DNA from: Atrichornis clamosus
Lineage: Eukaryota > Chordata > Aves > Passeriformes > Menuridae
DNA length: 64,000 nucleotides
Reading direction: 5' to 3'
NCBI GenBank assembly: GCA_013400975.1
Contig: WBMZ01014186.1
Span: 124,001 to 188,000 of the forward strand
In this document: piece by piece, positions 41,601 to 54,199 of the stretch
Position numbering within the stretch: position 1 is the stretch's first letter
How the letters are laid out: each line of letters begins with the position of its first letter
Translations under genes and position numbers: made by a program
Notes under the pieces: model-generated
What the model saw: the letters and a program-made list of their open reading frames with translations, nothing else
Databases searched by the model: none
Told to the model about the DNA's origin: nothing

Positions 41601-44600
41601 GTGAGATCCAACCTCACATCAGCCAAGGAAACAGGGTGCAGACATCCACTCCCCCCTGGCTCCAGGAGCTTTCTGCACAGTGCTTTGCTGTCTGTATCAC
41701 TAACTACGGGAGGGAGTTACGACTTACGGATAAAATCGATTATTAAGTACAAAATTTGGTTCTAAAGTAGAAAATGCCAATATTCCAGTGTTCTCTGACT
41801 GCACTCCAGCAGCTCCCCGTGAAGTTACAGGGAGGAGGAGTTGGGCCTTCAGCTAGAAGCAGCACATTTGCTGCCAAGAGGGAGCTCTATCTGGAACACT
41901 TGCATGGGATGTGATGGGGACAGGCACCCCAGGCCATGTGTCAGAAGTGGAAGGGACTGCCAAGCACAGGGAGCGAGCTGAACGTTGTTCACAGCAGGGA
42001 AAGAAAGGCCAAAGCTGGCAAGTCAGGAGAAGAGGGAAAGAATAAAAAAGCATGTCCCTGGGTCCTACAGCTGCTGACAGCTTCAACACCACTTTAGAAT
42101 TCTGATGAGCCCTAAATAGGGGAAATTCTTCATTTGGAGATGTGGAGCTAAAAAAACAGAGCTCTCTAGAAGGAGCATCTGTTTCCAGGAAAAGGGAGAC
42201 AGCTCCAACTACAGCAAACACTTCCCATGCCTGCCAGCACTGGCCATGCAAGGATGTGAGGAGGAGAAAACCCTGAAGGCCAGACCAACTCCCACCATCC
42301 GCACGTCACCATGTTTTACCTTGGAGTGCTTTTTGGGCTGTTTCATCAGGAAAATTCACAGGATGCTTTAGGCTTTCCTTGAAATGTTTTCTGCTTTATT
42401 TGAGACAACAGGCTCTCTGACCCATACTTGAAAATACAAACAAATAAGAGAGAGGGGAGCTAACAGCTCTCACCAGAGCTGCTGGCCAAAATCAGCAATG
42501 AAACACCCCTGCGCCCCAAGGAACTCCCAGATCCCAGGGATTAGGTGAGTTACTGAGTGCTAACACAAACTAGAGTCTGCATTTGGTGAAAATTTTGGCA
42601 TTTCACAAGAAATTTCCTGTTCAATATCAATTTTAAAAAATTAATAGGAACTATCAAAACATCTCATTTCAGAAATGCTGAAAAATTCCAGTAATATACA
42701 TTAGTAGCTGTATGTGTTATTAAAAATTGTACAGCCCCAAATCAAATTAACATATATCAGGTCACAACAAAGAAGTAATTTGCCATAACAAAATCAGAAA
42801 CACAAAGTGCTGCAATATGACCTTTGATGTTAAAATTACATAAAATGAAATTAATGTTATTTTCACATGGCGCTCTAATTGACATAGTACTGCCTTATTT
42901 GATGATAAAATGGTGGTAACAACAGCTGCTTCATCTTGTCTCCAAAGAAAAGGCTCTGGAGCTTAGAAAATGAAGCAACAATGGGAGAGTGAGAGCGTGT
43001 CCAGCCTCCACCAGGACCCGGAGGCTCTGCCTTCTCTGCAGAGTGCAATGCCAGGCAAGAGATGTCAGAGCTAATTTGGGTACCAAAAGCTGTGCAAACA
43101 TGTTAACTGGTTCTGCTGGGAAAGCTCCTGAGAGCTAATGGAGGAATCCCTGCAGACCAGAGCTCTGTGTGACCAACATGTCCTGAGCACAGGACCTGTC
43201 ACTACAGAAACCTGCTGGGGATGTTCAGTTCATCTGCCGGTATCCCTCAGCCACCTGCTTTTTTAACTTGAGTCTTTTGCTGGCCCTGCTCTTATTTACA
43301 TCCACAAATGATATTCAGAACTCAGTGACCTTTCAGAGCTAAACTGGATTTTTGGGTAAGTAACTACTTAAGCAACACTGAACCATTTCATAAATTCATT
43401 GCAGATTACTAAACTGTTTATGCCAAAACACAGTACACTTGGGAGGGAATCACAATTACATGTTTTCACGCAAATACCAATTCTCAGATTTTACACTATA
43501 AAAGTAAATCCCTCGTAATAGCCTCAATTCCAAAGGACATGTTTCAGCTCAGTTTAAATAAGGATTTAATTTATCTTAACACTTCTTACTGGGGTTATTC
43601 TGGAAACTGTCAACTGCCAAAAGTGTTGTCAGTCAACATGTCATTTGTATGATTTTGGTGACAACACTTTATCTACTATAAACTGATAAGGCTTAGAGTG
43701 CACTTACAGATTACTGCAGGTAATTTTGTACTGATCAGCACTCAGTGATTGTTGTCAATGTGTCACTAGCCTCAGCTTCCAATAATGTAAAACAGCATGT
43801 CCAGTTTACAGACGATTAAAAATGTGCAGAAAAGCAACTGCTACCAAACAGTGGACATACTTTCAGCTCATATCCTCCCTTATTTTGTGGTAGCTTCTCT
43901 CTGTATGGCCTTAGAGCTGCTGGAAAGTCCAACTAATTGTTTGCCCTTCTAAATCCAATTCACCCCCTTGGCTTAACAACAGCAAAACACCATCGACTAC
44001 CTGTGCTAATAAAGGGGTCCCAAACCCACAAACAAAATCCAGCAACAGCAGCAGGTGTAATTTGAAAAGTGAGCGATGTAATGAGACTTGAAAGAATTTA
44101 ATTGAAAAACTATGATCAAAGAGTGAATTCAGGCGGAATCATTCAACTCATGTAGCCATGTGGAATAATTTGTCATTTACGATGGTCAAAACAAATATTG
44201 CTGCATAAATGACTTTTAGGAACAGCCAGGCATTTTAGCAGCCTAGGAAGAATATGCCAGAGTAGAGGTTGAAGGAAACTTGGAGGACAGAGCTCCTGGA
44301 CAGAGTGGTCCAGTAATTCCTGCATGTCACTCCAATCCATCACCAGCAGTTCATGAAGTTGGTCAGATGGCCACCTTCTGCTGTCAAACTGGAAAATAAT
44401 TCACCAGTACAAGTTCACAAATCACCTCTTTTCACAGGCAGAAGAAAGAACAAGGCAACCTCTCCCACTGGCATAGCTGCCCCTGGAAAAACACATCCCT
44501 GCCAAGCAGCACCATCTGCCAGGGGACGCCTGGGCCACCCCGTGAGAGCAGGTCTTGCTCCTTCCTCAGGGGCGTCACCCTTTCCCAAACCTCCAACATG

Positions 44601-46799
44601 CATCTCCTTGCATCTTCTTCTGTCTCCTTACAGACAAGTGTTCCAAAACAAAGAGTACCAAAGAAGCAGGTAAACATAGTAGGTGTTTTTCACATTTGCA
44701 CCTTTTCACCCTCAAAGCTGTTGAAACATTGCAGTGCATCAAGACAGAGTGAACTGGTTGGTAGGGCTGGGGAAAACAAGAGGTTGCATATACTGCCTTT
44801 CAAAACCAACATGATTTTCTATGTTTGTGGGTTTTTTAATCTGAATAGCATGCGTTTTCTTCAATTAGCACTGGCATTTAACAATACCCATTAACATGCT
44901 TATGACTGCTGATATTCCTGAATAGCTTTAATTTTATTAAAAACTAATAAATTCTAATATCGTAGATATCTGTAATTTTATATTAATGCATTCACTTTTT
45001 TCCATTTGGGTGCACTCTAATTTATTATCTAATTAAAAACTGAGTTTCTGTTACAGTTTAGGCTTTAGAACCCTAGATCACAGTTTCTAATCTCACTCGT
45101 TTGTCCACAACAAAGCTACCAAGAAGTAGAGTGAAATTGTATCTATATATTCTATTTTTTTACACAGACTGGAGGGTTATGTGTTATTTGCTAAGAGATA
45201 ACACTGTTGTCATGTTTCTTCGGCAAAAAAGGCTGACAAGACTTGTTTCACATCTGCCTGCATAATATAACGAACCCATGAAGAACTAGTGATGAAAAAG
45301 CTGCTTTGTTGACTATCTATTATTGTTAGATGCACCCAAACACCAAGATTTAGGCACTGCTCATTAGTGCTGTATTGTAGCTCAGGATTTTGTCCCTATA
45401 AATACTTTCTGTCAAAATATTTTTCAAATATATTCTAGGCTGCAAGCCTTTCCCTTACAACCCCGAAGAGCTGCAGCCTCTGAAGCCTTTTTCTCATCTG
45501 AATCACACTCAGCTGTTCATTACCCACCACAGCCATACCATGACACTGCCAGCCCTGCACAGCACCCATGTCCAACTGCCCCTTTCTGCAAATGCCATCT
45601 GACCTGTTTGCTGTGTGCTCTGCTCACCGACTAATACCACTCAGGTCCCTCTGTCTTTCTTCCTGTGGCCAGGCATCACTCAGTGAAGGCTTCCAGTTTC
45701 CATCTATGACTCCTGAGATGTTTTTCTTACTAATTATTTTACAGTTGCTCATATCATGCCTTAGTCACAGAGGAAGGGGAGTAGGAATTCCCCTCCTACC
45801 TCTACCTGGCTCACTGAGATCTTCCATTTGGGTCTGCAAAGGCCAGAAGGCAAGACAGGATCCAAGGATCCAGGTGCCTGAGGACTGGCACATGCCATCC
45901 TTGCAACTCCCTGCCACAACCACTAAGGCAACTGTGCTGACACTTTGGCACACGAAGTTAAAAAAGAATTTCTGGTTACTTTTACCAACAGCAAGTTAAA
46001 ATGGTGTTTCTGGCTCCTGCACCTTCAAACTTTCCTAAAGCTTTTGATGTTTTGATTTGTCTGTTATGGCAGCACTGCATTTATTCTGATTTCAAGTTTC
46101 ACTGTTTAGATGCCCATACTGCATTTACCTGTGAATAACAGATATTGAATATTCCTACTTACATAACTACCAGAATCTTCACAAAGGACTAAAAACCTCA
46201 TGTACCAAATTCAATGTGACTTCAAAGGAGGAAAGATCCTTGTCTTACAATCAAGAGATAAATAACTTCATCCACTTAACTGGTGTTTCAAGTACTGTGT
46301 ACTTTAGCAAATGCCTGAAAGACAGGAAATCTACGCCAGCTTCCACTCTCTCCATGGCAGTGCAGGTCTCCTTGCTCAAGAGAGACGAGTTGCCCATTTC
46401 ACTTTCAGAACAACTCTTCAACAACAATTTCAGGTTACCACGGCTGCTAGCAGTGCCCAGCACAGTTTTTCTGTTCAAAATCTGTATGTTAGAGGAACTC
46501 AGGCACTTGCCAATAAATACCAATTCAGGCATGTTAGTACGTAACAGTAATAGAAACAGCATTACAAAGCTCCTGCAAGAAGAAAGCGGCAGGCAAGATC
46601 CTTTTCTCCACATCTGCTTTGCAGGCAAGCAGAGGCAATTCTATCCCAGCTTTGCTGGCAAGCCTTCAGCAGTATTTGCTAACAGGGATTTTAAAGACCA
46701 GCAGGCTCAGCAGTCTGAGCTCTGGTCTCTCTCTAGCTTTTCCTGGTAAAATATTTTTATGAGAACTCAATTGTCAGACAGGTGAACAATGTGGCCCAG

Positions 46800-47258
46800 T
46801 GCATCACCAATCCTGCTACAAGAAAGATGTGGACATAAGGGGATGAGTCCGTGAAGGGTCACAAAGATGATTACGGGATTGGATTATCTGTCATACAAGG
46901 AGAGGCTGAGAGAGCTGGTGTGGGTCGGTCTGCAGAAAAGAAGGCTCCTGGGGATCTTATCCACATGTACAAACACCTGGTGGGAAGGTGTAAACGAAAA
47001 TGGGTCCAGACTGTTCTCAGTGGTGCCCACTGAAAGAATAAGAGGCAAGGGAAACACTAAGTGTAATAAAATATTTTCTGTTTAAGCATTAGCAAAATCT
47101 CTTTTCCTGTGAGGGCTGAACACAGTGAAGCCTTGCCCAGTGATGTTGTGGAGTCTGTTCTCAGAGATAGCCAAAACCTGACTGGGAGCAGCCCTGGGCA
47201 GGTTGCTGAGCTGTGCCCTGGATGGGATCACGGCCAGAGGTGCCTCCAACCTGGATCT
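46800..47258 (+). mobile_element. CR1 LINE fragment, 3' region, plus orientation
   Basis: The segment follows the 3' part of avian CR1. It has the ORF2 tail blocks CTACAAGAAAGATGTGGACA, ACAAGGAGAGGCTGAGAGAG, CTCCTGGGGATCTTATCCAC and TCTTCTCAGTGGTGCCCACTG, in DNA close to the consensus, then TTTTCCTGTGAGGGCTGAAC and TTGTGGAGTCTGTTCTCAGAGA, shown here in part. It closes with CCAGAGGTGCCTCCAACCTG, the usual sequence just before the CR1 3' end, but the ATTCTGTG-type terminal repeats are missing. It is 5'-truncated, and its reading frame is broken by stops and small indels (for example around 47060-47100). It is therefore an inactive, fairly old copy. The left edge is approximate. Confidence 0.85.
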
Positions 47259-48218
47259 GCACCAGTCCCAGGGAAAGCAAACTCTCAGGATGTGTGTCAG
47301 CCACTACACCAGTGTGCAGTTTACTTTCTGCCTCCCATGAGGCACATTATTCAGCCAAGTCCCTGAGTACAAACCTGCTCCCAGCCCCATGACCTGGCCT
47401 GCCCCAGGACCCCTCACCCAGCTTGGCCATGCAACACTAGCAATCCTTTGCTGTTTGTTGTACAAGTTTTCTTTGACATCCCCCACTACAAAGACCTAAA
47501 CCCACACACATGTAAAATTCACAAACTGAAACAAGAGAGAAACAGGAGACAGAAACTTGCTTAACCAAGCTGTGAGATAATATTCTTACATTGTTCTATT
47601 ACATTTTTAGTTCTTATCCACATTTTCAGGTTGTCACCTACATAAACTTACTAGCCTATTTCAGATACCTAGAGAGATTCAACCAGCAAACACATAGCAT
47701 CAGATATGTCCCCCAAATATTTCCATCTGGAAAAGCTGTTTACAAACATATGTGCTTTTATAAACAAAATCAAATTTAACGCAACACAAATTTCACACCA
47801 AATTACAAGGGGAAAAATCTTCTGCTTCTCAAGTATTCTGTGAAAAGGAGAATATTTACATATTTCATAATTACATTTTAAATAATTCAGATAATAAACT
47901 TTTAAATAAAAGAAATAACTGTAATAAATACTACATTTAGTTTAGGAGAAATTCCTTAAATTGTGAAGTACGAATATACTACAGTGTTTAAATAATGATG
48001 AGAGCACATGACTTCTAGCAAGGTCATGATGAGAGGGAGAGCACAGAATATCCACCGTGGGCGATTGAATTAAATGCATCTCATTTTCACGTTGTCAAAC
48101 TTAGTTCACATTCTGGTTGAAGACCAGCAAGCTACTTAGGGTAGCAACCATCCACAAGGCAGGTATTATACCTTCATTTGACAGGTCTAGGGGCAGGTAG
48201 GTCAAATCAATACTTTAG

Positions 48219-48254
48219 AGATCTGTCCATGGTCAAAGATCTGTCCATGGTCAA
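48219..48254. repeat. Exact tandem duplication of 18 bp
   Basis: AGATCTGTCCATGGTCAA is repeated twice without a mismatch (48219-48236 and 48237-48254). It lies about 900 bp downstream of the IL1RAPL2 exon at 49120-49273, inside the intron. The lack of divergence suggests a recent duplication. Confidence 0.9.
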
Positions 48255-49119
48255 AAATGGACAATAAAGAGTCACATGGCCTATGGCACACAGGGAAAAG
48301 AACTCACTGAAAAAGAGGAATAATGGTAAGAATAAAAACATGGATTCCACTCAAAATAAAGAGAATAATTTTTTTTCAAGAACATAATAGAAACATAATA
48401 AGAACTAATTCTGTTTGATACAAGAAAGAGGAATTCTACCTATCGCTGCTTTGAGAAGGGGCCCCGTTTTTATCAGTATGTGGGAAAAATACCTAACCAT
48501 TTGTTTATAAGATTTTGTGTGAAAGGCTGAAGCAAACCTCAATTGTTTTCAGATACTTGCAAAGTTCCACAGACACAGAAGGCAAAATAATAATTATACA
48601 TGTCATACTGTACAGTGGAATGAAAACGGAGCAGAAACATACTGGTAGACAATACATTTTTTAGCCATTTGTTTTTGGTACCTGGCAAAAATAGACAGAA
48701 AAACACGGCTGTCCAGTAGATCCTACATAGAGTCAGCACCACACAGTGCATGACCTCCTGATAAGCAGGTTACTTTCTCTTGACAGACCAATGTTCCCAA
48801 CTTCATTCTTGGAGTAGGTTGTGCCATACTCTGCACTAAAGACAAACCCTAGACTAGAGAGGCTGACCATTATAAATTAAACAAAAGCTTAAAAATATGG
48901 AGCATTTCCAGGTTTTGTACAGAGCAAAACTAAGAAGTACTCTTCTGTGGAATTTTAGAAGATGTTGATATAAATTTCCCCAAGTCTTGGAATGCTTAGC
49001 TACTGGGATTTGCTTTGGACTCACTTCTATCAAACAGATTCACTGACATGTGAAAATCACTTTTTCTTATAATTTCAAAGCTTTTTTTTTTTCTATCGGC
49101 ATAGAACAAAGATTCTTAC

Positions 49120-49273
49120 CAGTAACCTTCAATTCAACAGTCCTTCTTATAAGCTTGCCTTCAAACTTTAGTTCACAGGTATAATTTCCTCCGTCTTCTT
49201 CCTGGACCTCTTGAATTAAGAGAGTATTTCCCTTCTGAATTACAACGCTTCTCCACATTTTTGGCTTACATTC
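49120..49273 (-). CDS. IL1RAPL2: IL1RAPL2 coding exon: second half of Ig2
   Basis: This 154-nt internal exon encodes 51 residues plus one base. It starts ECKPKMWRSVVIQKG and ends RRTVELKVT. It holds the F-strand signature of an Ig domain (EEDGGNYTCEL, a DxGxYxC motif), whose Cys should pair with the ISCPD Cys of the preceding exon. NYT is an N-glycosylation sequon. The acceptor is a T-rich tract ending ttctacag and the donor is ACTG|gtaaga, giving intron phase 0 upstream and phase 1 downstream. It follows the exon at 55391-55577 in frame, restoring WYK-ECK as in the human protein. IL1RAPL1 has ECRTKTWRPSIVFKRD at the same place as I recall it, which again favours IL1RAPL2. An apparent in-frame Met upstream (MAMNFFLQ) is intron sequence, not a start. 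Function rests on the family: trans-synaptic adhesion and IL-1-receptor-like signalling at the plasma membrane. Confidence 0.95.
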
Positions 49274-51764
49274 CTGTAGAAAAAAATTCATTGCCAAAAT
49301 TACCTGGCTTGTATGACATAATATAGTGTTGCCAGATCAGATTTTCAGTATTATACATAAGGAAACAACCACCTCGATATATTTTGCAATTAAAATTCAA
49401 ATATAATTTCAGAAAGCACAGAGATCTGAAACTGGAGTTAATTTGAAGACTGAAATTAAACAGAAATGTTTTTAAGGTTCAGTAATTCCTACCATATCAC
49501 ATGGGCTGTGTTTAATAAGTGGTGCCCTAAAGCAGTAGTAAAGTATCTTCTTTTTCTTGATAACAAGTGCCAAGACCTCTGCTTTAGGATGGACCATTAA
49601 AATACATCTCTGTTTGAAGGGAGTAAGGGCAACATCTGTAAAGAGATAGCCTGAAGGCAAACTTTATACATGGTCCCAGGCCAGAACCATTTACCAATAG
49701 AAGAAAACAGGAAGAACAGCAGTTTTGTGAGCAAGAGAATTCAGAATCCTGGTTTCCTTACAGCCTTGCTTCTCCAGCACCTGATGAGCTTTGATTCAGC
49801 CTTTTCCCATCACCAGGCTCTTTGTAACATCACTCCCACATGCATCCTCTGGTGCAGGACATGGTACTGACGGCCTGCAGCTCCCACAGACCTCACCCAC
49901 GCAGTCCTTGACTGCTGTTTGGCAGATTTAGGTTCATCCCTAGGGACTGTGGTCCTACTGGAACAGCATCTGAGTCCTTCTGAGCAGGATGTGATACGGT
50001 GCAAGAACAGGCCTATCCCTTTCCTGATATACTGTATCCTTGCAGCCAGAGCAGTACCTTCCACATGAACTCAGCATTGAATAGTTCTTGGGATGCTCTG
50101 AACTAAAAGCATGGGCCCAACCTAATAATTGTCCCTTGAAAACCGCACCTTAAGATTATTGTCTCTAAATATCTTTAACATCAAGCCTGTTCTGCTTGCA
50201 ACAAAATCACACTTTTCTCAGTTCTCCAAAGCACTCAGTGCTCCCGGCAGTTCTGGAGGCTCTGGCTAGTTCTCCGCCCAGGGAACCCAAAGCAACACAG
50301 GGCCTGAGTACCTTCAGTGCCCCTCTAGTCCCTCTCTCAAGGTGGCGGCTCGGAATAAGCTCTCAGACTGCAGCAGGCTCACATCAGTTACATCAGGCTC
50401 AGTAACTTCAGAGACTGGTGACATGCCCACACCTATGCCCCATTTTCTGCTCGTCTGCAACGGCAGTGTCAGAAACACAGAAAACAAAATAGAACAAAGC
50501 TTTCTCTTAAGAAAACAACCAAACAAGAAAATACGTCAACATGCAAATATATTGTACCACAGCAGGAGATCAGCATGACAGAAACATAAATTTTTCATGG
50601 GACTCCACACGCATTCCAAATCCATGTCAGATGCTAAATTAAAGGACAGCAATAGAGAAATAAAAAGACAGGACAGAGGGCTTCTGGCATTGCACTTCAA
50701 AATAGAGCACTGAAGAATTATTCCTATCCCTAAGAGGCCAAATTCAGTTACAATGTGGTCAGATTTCGAATTCGGAAGCTCTGCAACACAACTGCATGTA
50801 ACAGAGTGATCTCTTTCCAAAGTACAGCTGTCAGGGAAGCGTAATCTTGTCTTGCACGTAAACTTTAGTTAACACTAATGATAGAGAATGATCAGAATCC
50901 AGATCCTGTCTGCTGTGCTAAGATGAATCAAAGCTTATTTTGTTACTAAATTGCCCTGGCATTGCTTGAGACTCACTCAGGACACAAATATGAGCCCAGG
51001 AATGCCATTAAATCCTTTCTGATTTGACCCTGATATTTTAGTTCTGTTGAAAGGTACATCAACCACCTACTTGGAGTAGCTAAATCTGAACACTGGGCAA
51101 AGAATAAGATTCACTTCTATTCAATCCTAATTTAGAAGGAATGCAATTCCCAGAAGTATATTTCAGATATGCACCTTTTAGTGCAGCACTGAAATTCCCT
51201 ATCATGTGTTACCAGTTTTATATTCCCTACTTTATTTTTAAAAGTAAGGGAGCAAAGAGATAGAAGATACGTTTTTATATGCATTATATTTTCATATACT
51301 ACATGTTTGCAATAAGCAGGATGACACTTTTATTATTACAAAGATTAATGATCTAACACAAACAATGTTTGAGCTACTGTGGTTTTACAGAGAGGAATTG
51401 TTCTGGTGGAATTGTACCACTAATTTCCTAATTTCCTATTTCTTTTTGTATCTTCTTAAAATACTTCATATTAAATATTATTCATAAGCCCTTCTTTCCC
51501 AAATTTCAGCTAATTAATTTTGCTTCTGCTGACTATGCAGGCTTTACAAAAATATGTTGAAAATGCTTGTTCATATATTTAATATACAAAACTAAAAGAA
51601 AAAAAGGAAGAAGCTCGAATATCTAACGCTTTATATTTTATCAACAAAATGGCTGAGAAACAAAATTCTTACTAATCTGCATACTGTGAAAACAATCTAG
51701 ATTTTATTGTGAAAGATCTGCTAATTTCTCTAAAAGGGTAAATTCTCATTTATATAACTTGTTT

Positions 51765-52125
51765 CATAGAATCACAGAACAGTTTGTGTTGGAAGGGACC
51801 TTACAGCTCATCTCGTTCCAACCCCCCTGCCATGGGCAGGGACACCTTCCAGTGAACCAGGTTGCTCCAAGCCCCATCCAGCTTGGCGTTGAACACTTCC
51901 AGGGATGGAGAGCCCACAGCTTCTCTGGGCAACCTGTGCCAGGGCTTCACCACCCTCACAGGGAAGAACTTCTTAATATCTAATCTAAACCTACCCTCCT
52001 TCAATTTAAGGCCATTCCCTCTTGTCCTTCCACTACATGCCCTTGGGAGAAGCCCCTCCTCAGCCTTCTTCTAAGCCCTGCTCAGGTACTTGAAAATGCT
52101 CTAAGTTTTCCTCAAAGCTTTTAAC
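51765..52125 (-). mobile_element. CR1 LINE, 5'-truncated 3' end, minus orientation
   Basis: The plus strand opens with CATAGAATCACAGAACAG, the reverse complement of the CR1 3' terminus (ATTCTATG-type tail). It continues through GTTGGAAGGGACCTTACAGC and CCATGGGCAGGGACACCTTC, which are classic CR1 3' UTR and ORF2-end sequence. On the minus strand, 51801-52004 still reads as the C-terminal end of CR1 ORF2 (RFRLDIKKFFPVRVVKPWHR, then LPREAVGSPSLEVFNAKLDG), with few differences from the consensus I remember. Similarity fades near 52125, the point of 5' truncation that is usual for CR1. The good state of the frame suggests this is younger than the copy at 46.8 kb. It lies within the 6.1 kb IL1RAPL2 intron, in the same orientation as the gene. 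Confidence 0.95.
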
Positions 52126-54133
52126 CAATTAACTGCTGTTTTCTGCTTTTGCACTTTGTTTACCTGCTGGAAGAATCTGCAAGTTTCTTTTTCTAGCCTA
52201 TTTACTCTCCTTAGACACTGAAATGTTTCAGGGTTTTTTTCCCTCCAATAATTAAGTTGTGCACTATTAAGCTTGTTTTTCTCTTTCTTGAAATCCAAGT
52301 GGCAGCACCTCAAAACTCTATTTTTCTAGGGCAGATAACAACTACCTGTCCTTTACCTGACATTTTGAGTGTTCTCTTAGCCCTCCTTTCAACCCAGCAG
52401 TAGAAAAGAGATGATGGAAATGGATTAAGACTCCACACTCAAGATGTAATATATCTTTTCCCTCTGTCAGTAGATTTTTCATGAAACTGCTCTTACTCTT
52501 AAGTCCCATTCATTCAATCATGCCTTGACACAAACATTTACTTCAAAAAAATCCTCACACTTCTTGTCAAAACAGTTCTAACAGGCATAACAGAGCTGAG
52601 CATATATCAATGCCATTAATTGAGGAAATGTTTAAAAATAAATATTTCATGCAGTGTAATTCTAGCCAGAAGTGAAGTTCATACTACTGTTGAAACAAAT
52701 CCTCACAGCAAATGTTTTATTACTTACAGGGCGTGCATGTGGAAATCTATTCAGGCATAATTAAGAGCGTGTTTAAATTACAGTTAACTCCCTGTAAATT
52801 GATGCAATTATTGGCTCAGATTCATTAATACCTCAACACAGAGAAGCCTTTCGGAAGGCACAGCAGGTCCTGCACACAGTGGGCTGGCATCATCACTGTC
52901 CTGTCTTATGGCATTTCATTGGTCACAAGTCCAAACTCCCTGACTACCAGCAAACTGGCAAGTTCTCATGACGACACAGATTTTTCTTTTCAGCCAAAGG
53001 TATAAAGAAGAAATCTCAAGGATTTCCTCATATTTCTTTATCTACTGTATTTTGAACAACTTATGCTCCCTGCCTGGATGAAGATCTACTCTAAATATTT
53101 CAGCATAATGGAAAGGAATTACCCCCCAGTGCCTCTGGAGCAGATTTACACAAGAAGATGGCTTCATGTACACATCAAACTTAAAATCTAAGGTAAAAGG
53201 GAAAAACCTGAAGATCCAGTGTGCTATGACTAGAAATGTATGTCTTCCCCAAAAAGTGACGGTCAGATCCTAAGGCAGAACATAACTTTACACTATTAGT
53301 CAGGAGAAGGGAGCTGCTTTTTGTTACTCGTGTTGCCTCCCACAGCAGGGTCTTAAGTCTCAGACTGCAGTTTGTAAGGGTTACCCCAGGATTCATCATA
53401 TTATTTTGAAATTCAAGTAATTATATATTTTCTAGAAACTGGACTTCTGCTCTTTCAAATAGGCAGGCTTCTACTAACAGTAACATAATACTCTTTAGAA
53501 TATTTATCCAATGCCCTGTTCAGGAATAAGTTTCAAGGGATAACCTGACATACATATCTTCTGCACAACATCAGTATTGACATTTCACACTGCTGAGCTT
53601 CCTGACTCAGGTCCAGATAACAAAGATGTTCTCTAAGAGCCAAACTGATAGCACCCTAATGTCAATTATGGGTAAGAAGGTGTATGTAGTAGGTTATCCC
53701 ACTAATGTCTCTTCTCCCTGTCAAGCCAGACTAAAGGTTGTCGACTTGGATTGTCTCACTGTTATCATCCAATGACATCAACTCTGTTCAGTCTCAGTGA
53801 TGACCTGTCAGTCAGCTGTCACAGTCTAGCCTGGTGTCACACAAGCTGTGTGTGCAACCCAGACCACACGTGTGGGTTCATGGAACAGACCCGTCCTCTC
53901 CCTTTCTTGGTCAGTACAAAGCATTGCTGGTGTGGGGCTGTACATGCATCTTCCTTGGACTCACTTCTGCTCCATGACAGCTGAAGATTATTCCTGCCAG
54001 ACTATTTTTCAATGTGCTCTTGCAAAAAAAGTGAGATCTTCAGTGATGTGGTGTTCAGCAACACCAAGGTAAATAGGGCAAAAAACAGCTTCTCTCCAGT
54101 ACCCTCTTTTCTCTGAGATTTCTGACTTCCTGT

Positions 54134-54199
54134 GCAGAGCCAGGAATTGGAATCAGTGATCCTTGTGAGTTCCTCCCAACACAGGATATACTGTGATTA
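54134..54199 (+). mobile_element. Short CR1 3' tail remnant
   Basis: The string GAATCAGTGATCCTTGTGAG, then TTCCTCCCAACACAGGATAT and ACTGTGATT, matches the last 60 or so bases of CR1 (the consensus reads roughly ATGATCCTTTGAGGTCCCTTCC, then AACCCAGGATATTCTATGATT, split here). Only the 3' tail is left, which fits severe 5' truncation or decay. It is opposite in orientation to the CR1 at 51.8 kb. Confidence 0.75.

Larger units (their letters stand above)
1..49119 (-). other. IL1RAPL2: IL1RAPL2 downstream intron (phase 1, runs off the left edge)
   Basis: The donor GTAAGA lies at the right end, next to the exon at 49120-49273. The next exon should open with a TDKPPKP-like stretch and the third Ig domain with a YWMKGEKF-like motif, as I recall the family. 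Neither was found on the minus strand, so the intron is inferred to be at least 49 kb. Very large introns are usual in IL1RAPL genes. Recognisable contents are a solo LTR (6790-7379), a 5S-derived element (about 38586-38695), a CR1 fragment (46800-47258) and small repeats listed separately. Modestly GC-richer patches at about 12.9-13.2, 22.5-22.7, 23.9-24.1, 33.5-33.7, 35.7-35.9, 41.5-41.7 and 44.4-44.6 kb carry no signal I can name. I cannot exclude a nested non-coding transcript. Confidence 0.7.

Noticed and set aside
45568..45999. Open frame of 143 codons on the plus strand.
   Set aside because: The translation has no recognisable domain or conserved residue pattern.
46216..46749. The longest open frame in the window, 177 codons on the plus strand.
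   Set aside because: No domain, repeat or family resemblance, no splice-site logic, and it is antisense to IL1RAPL2. A frame of this length is expected occasionally in 64 kb read six ways.
49274..49297. In-frame extension of the exon upstream to a Met (MAMNFFLQ).
   Set aside because: A strong acceptor (ttctacag) lies between it and the conserved ECKPK residues, so this is intron read-through.
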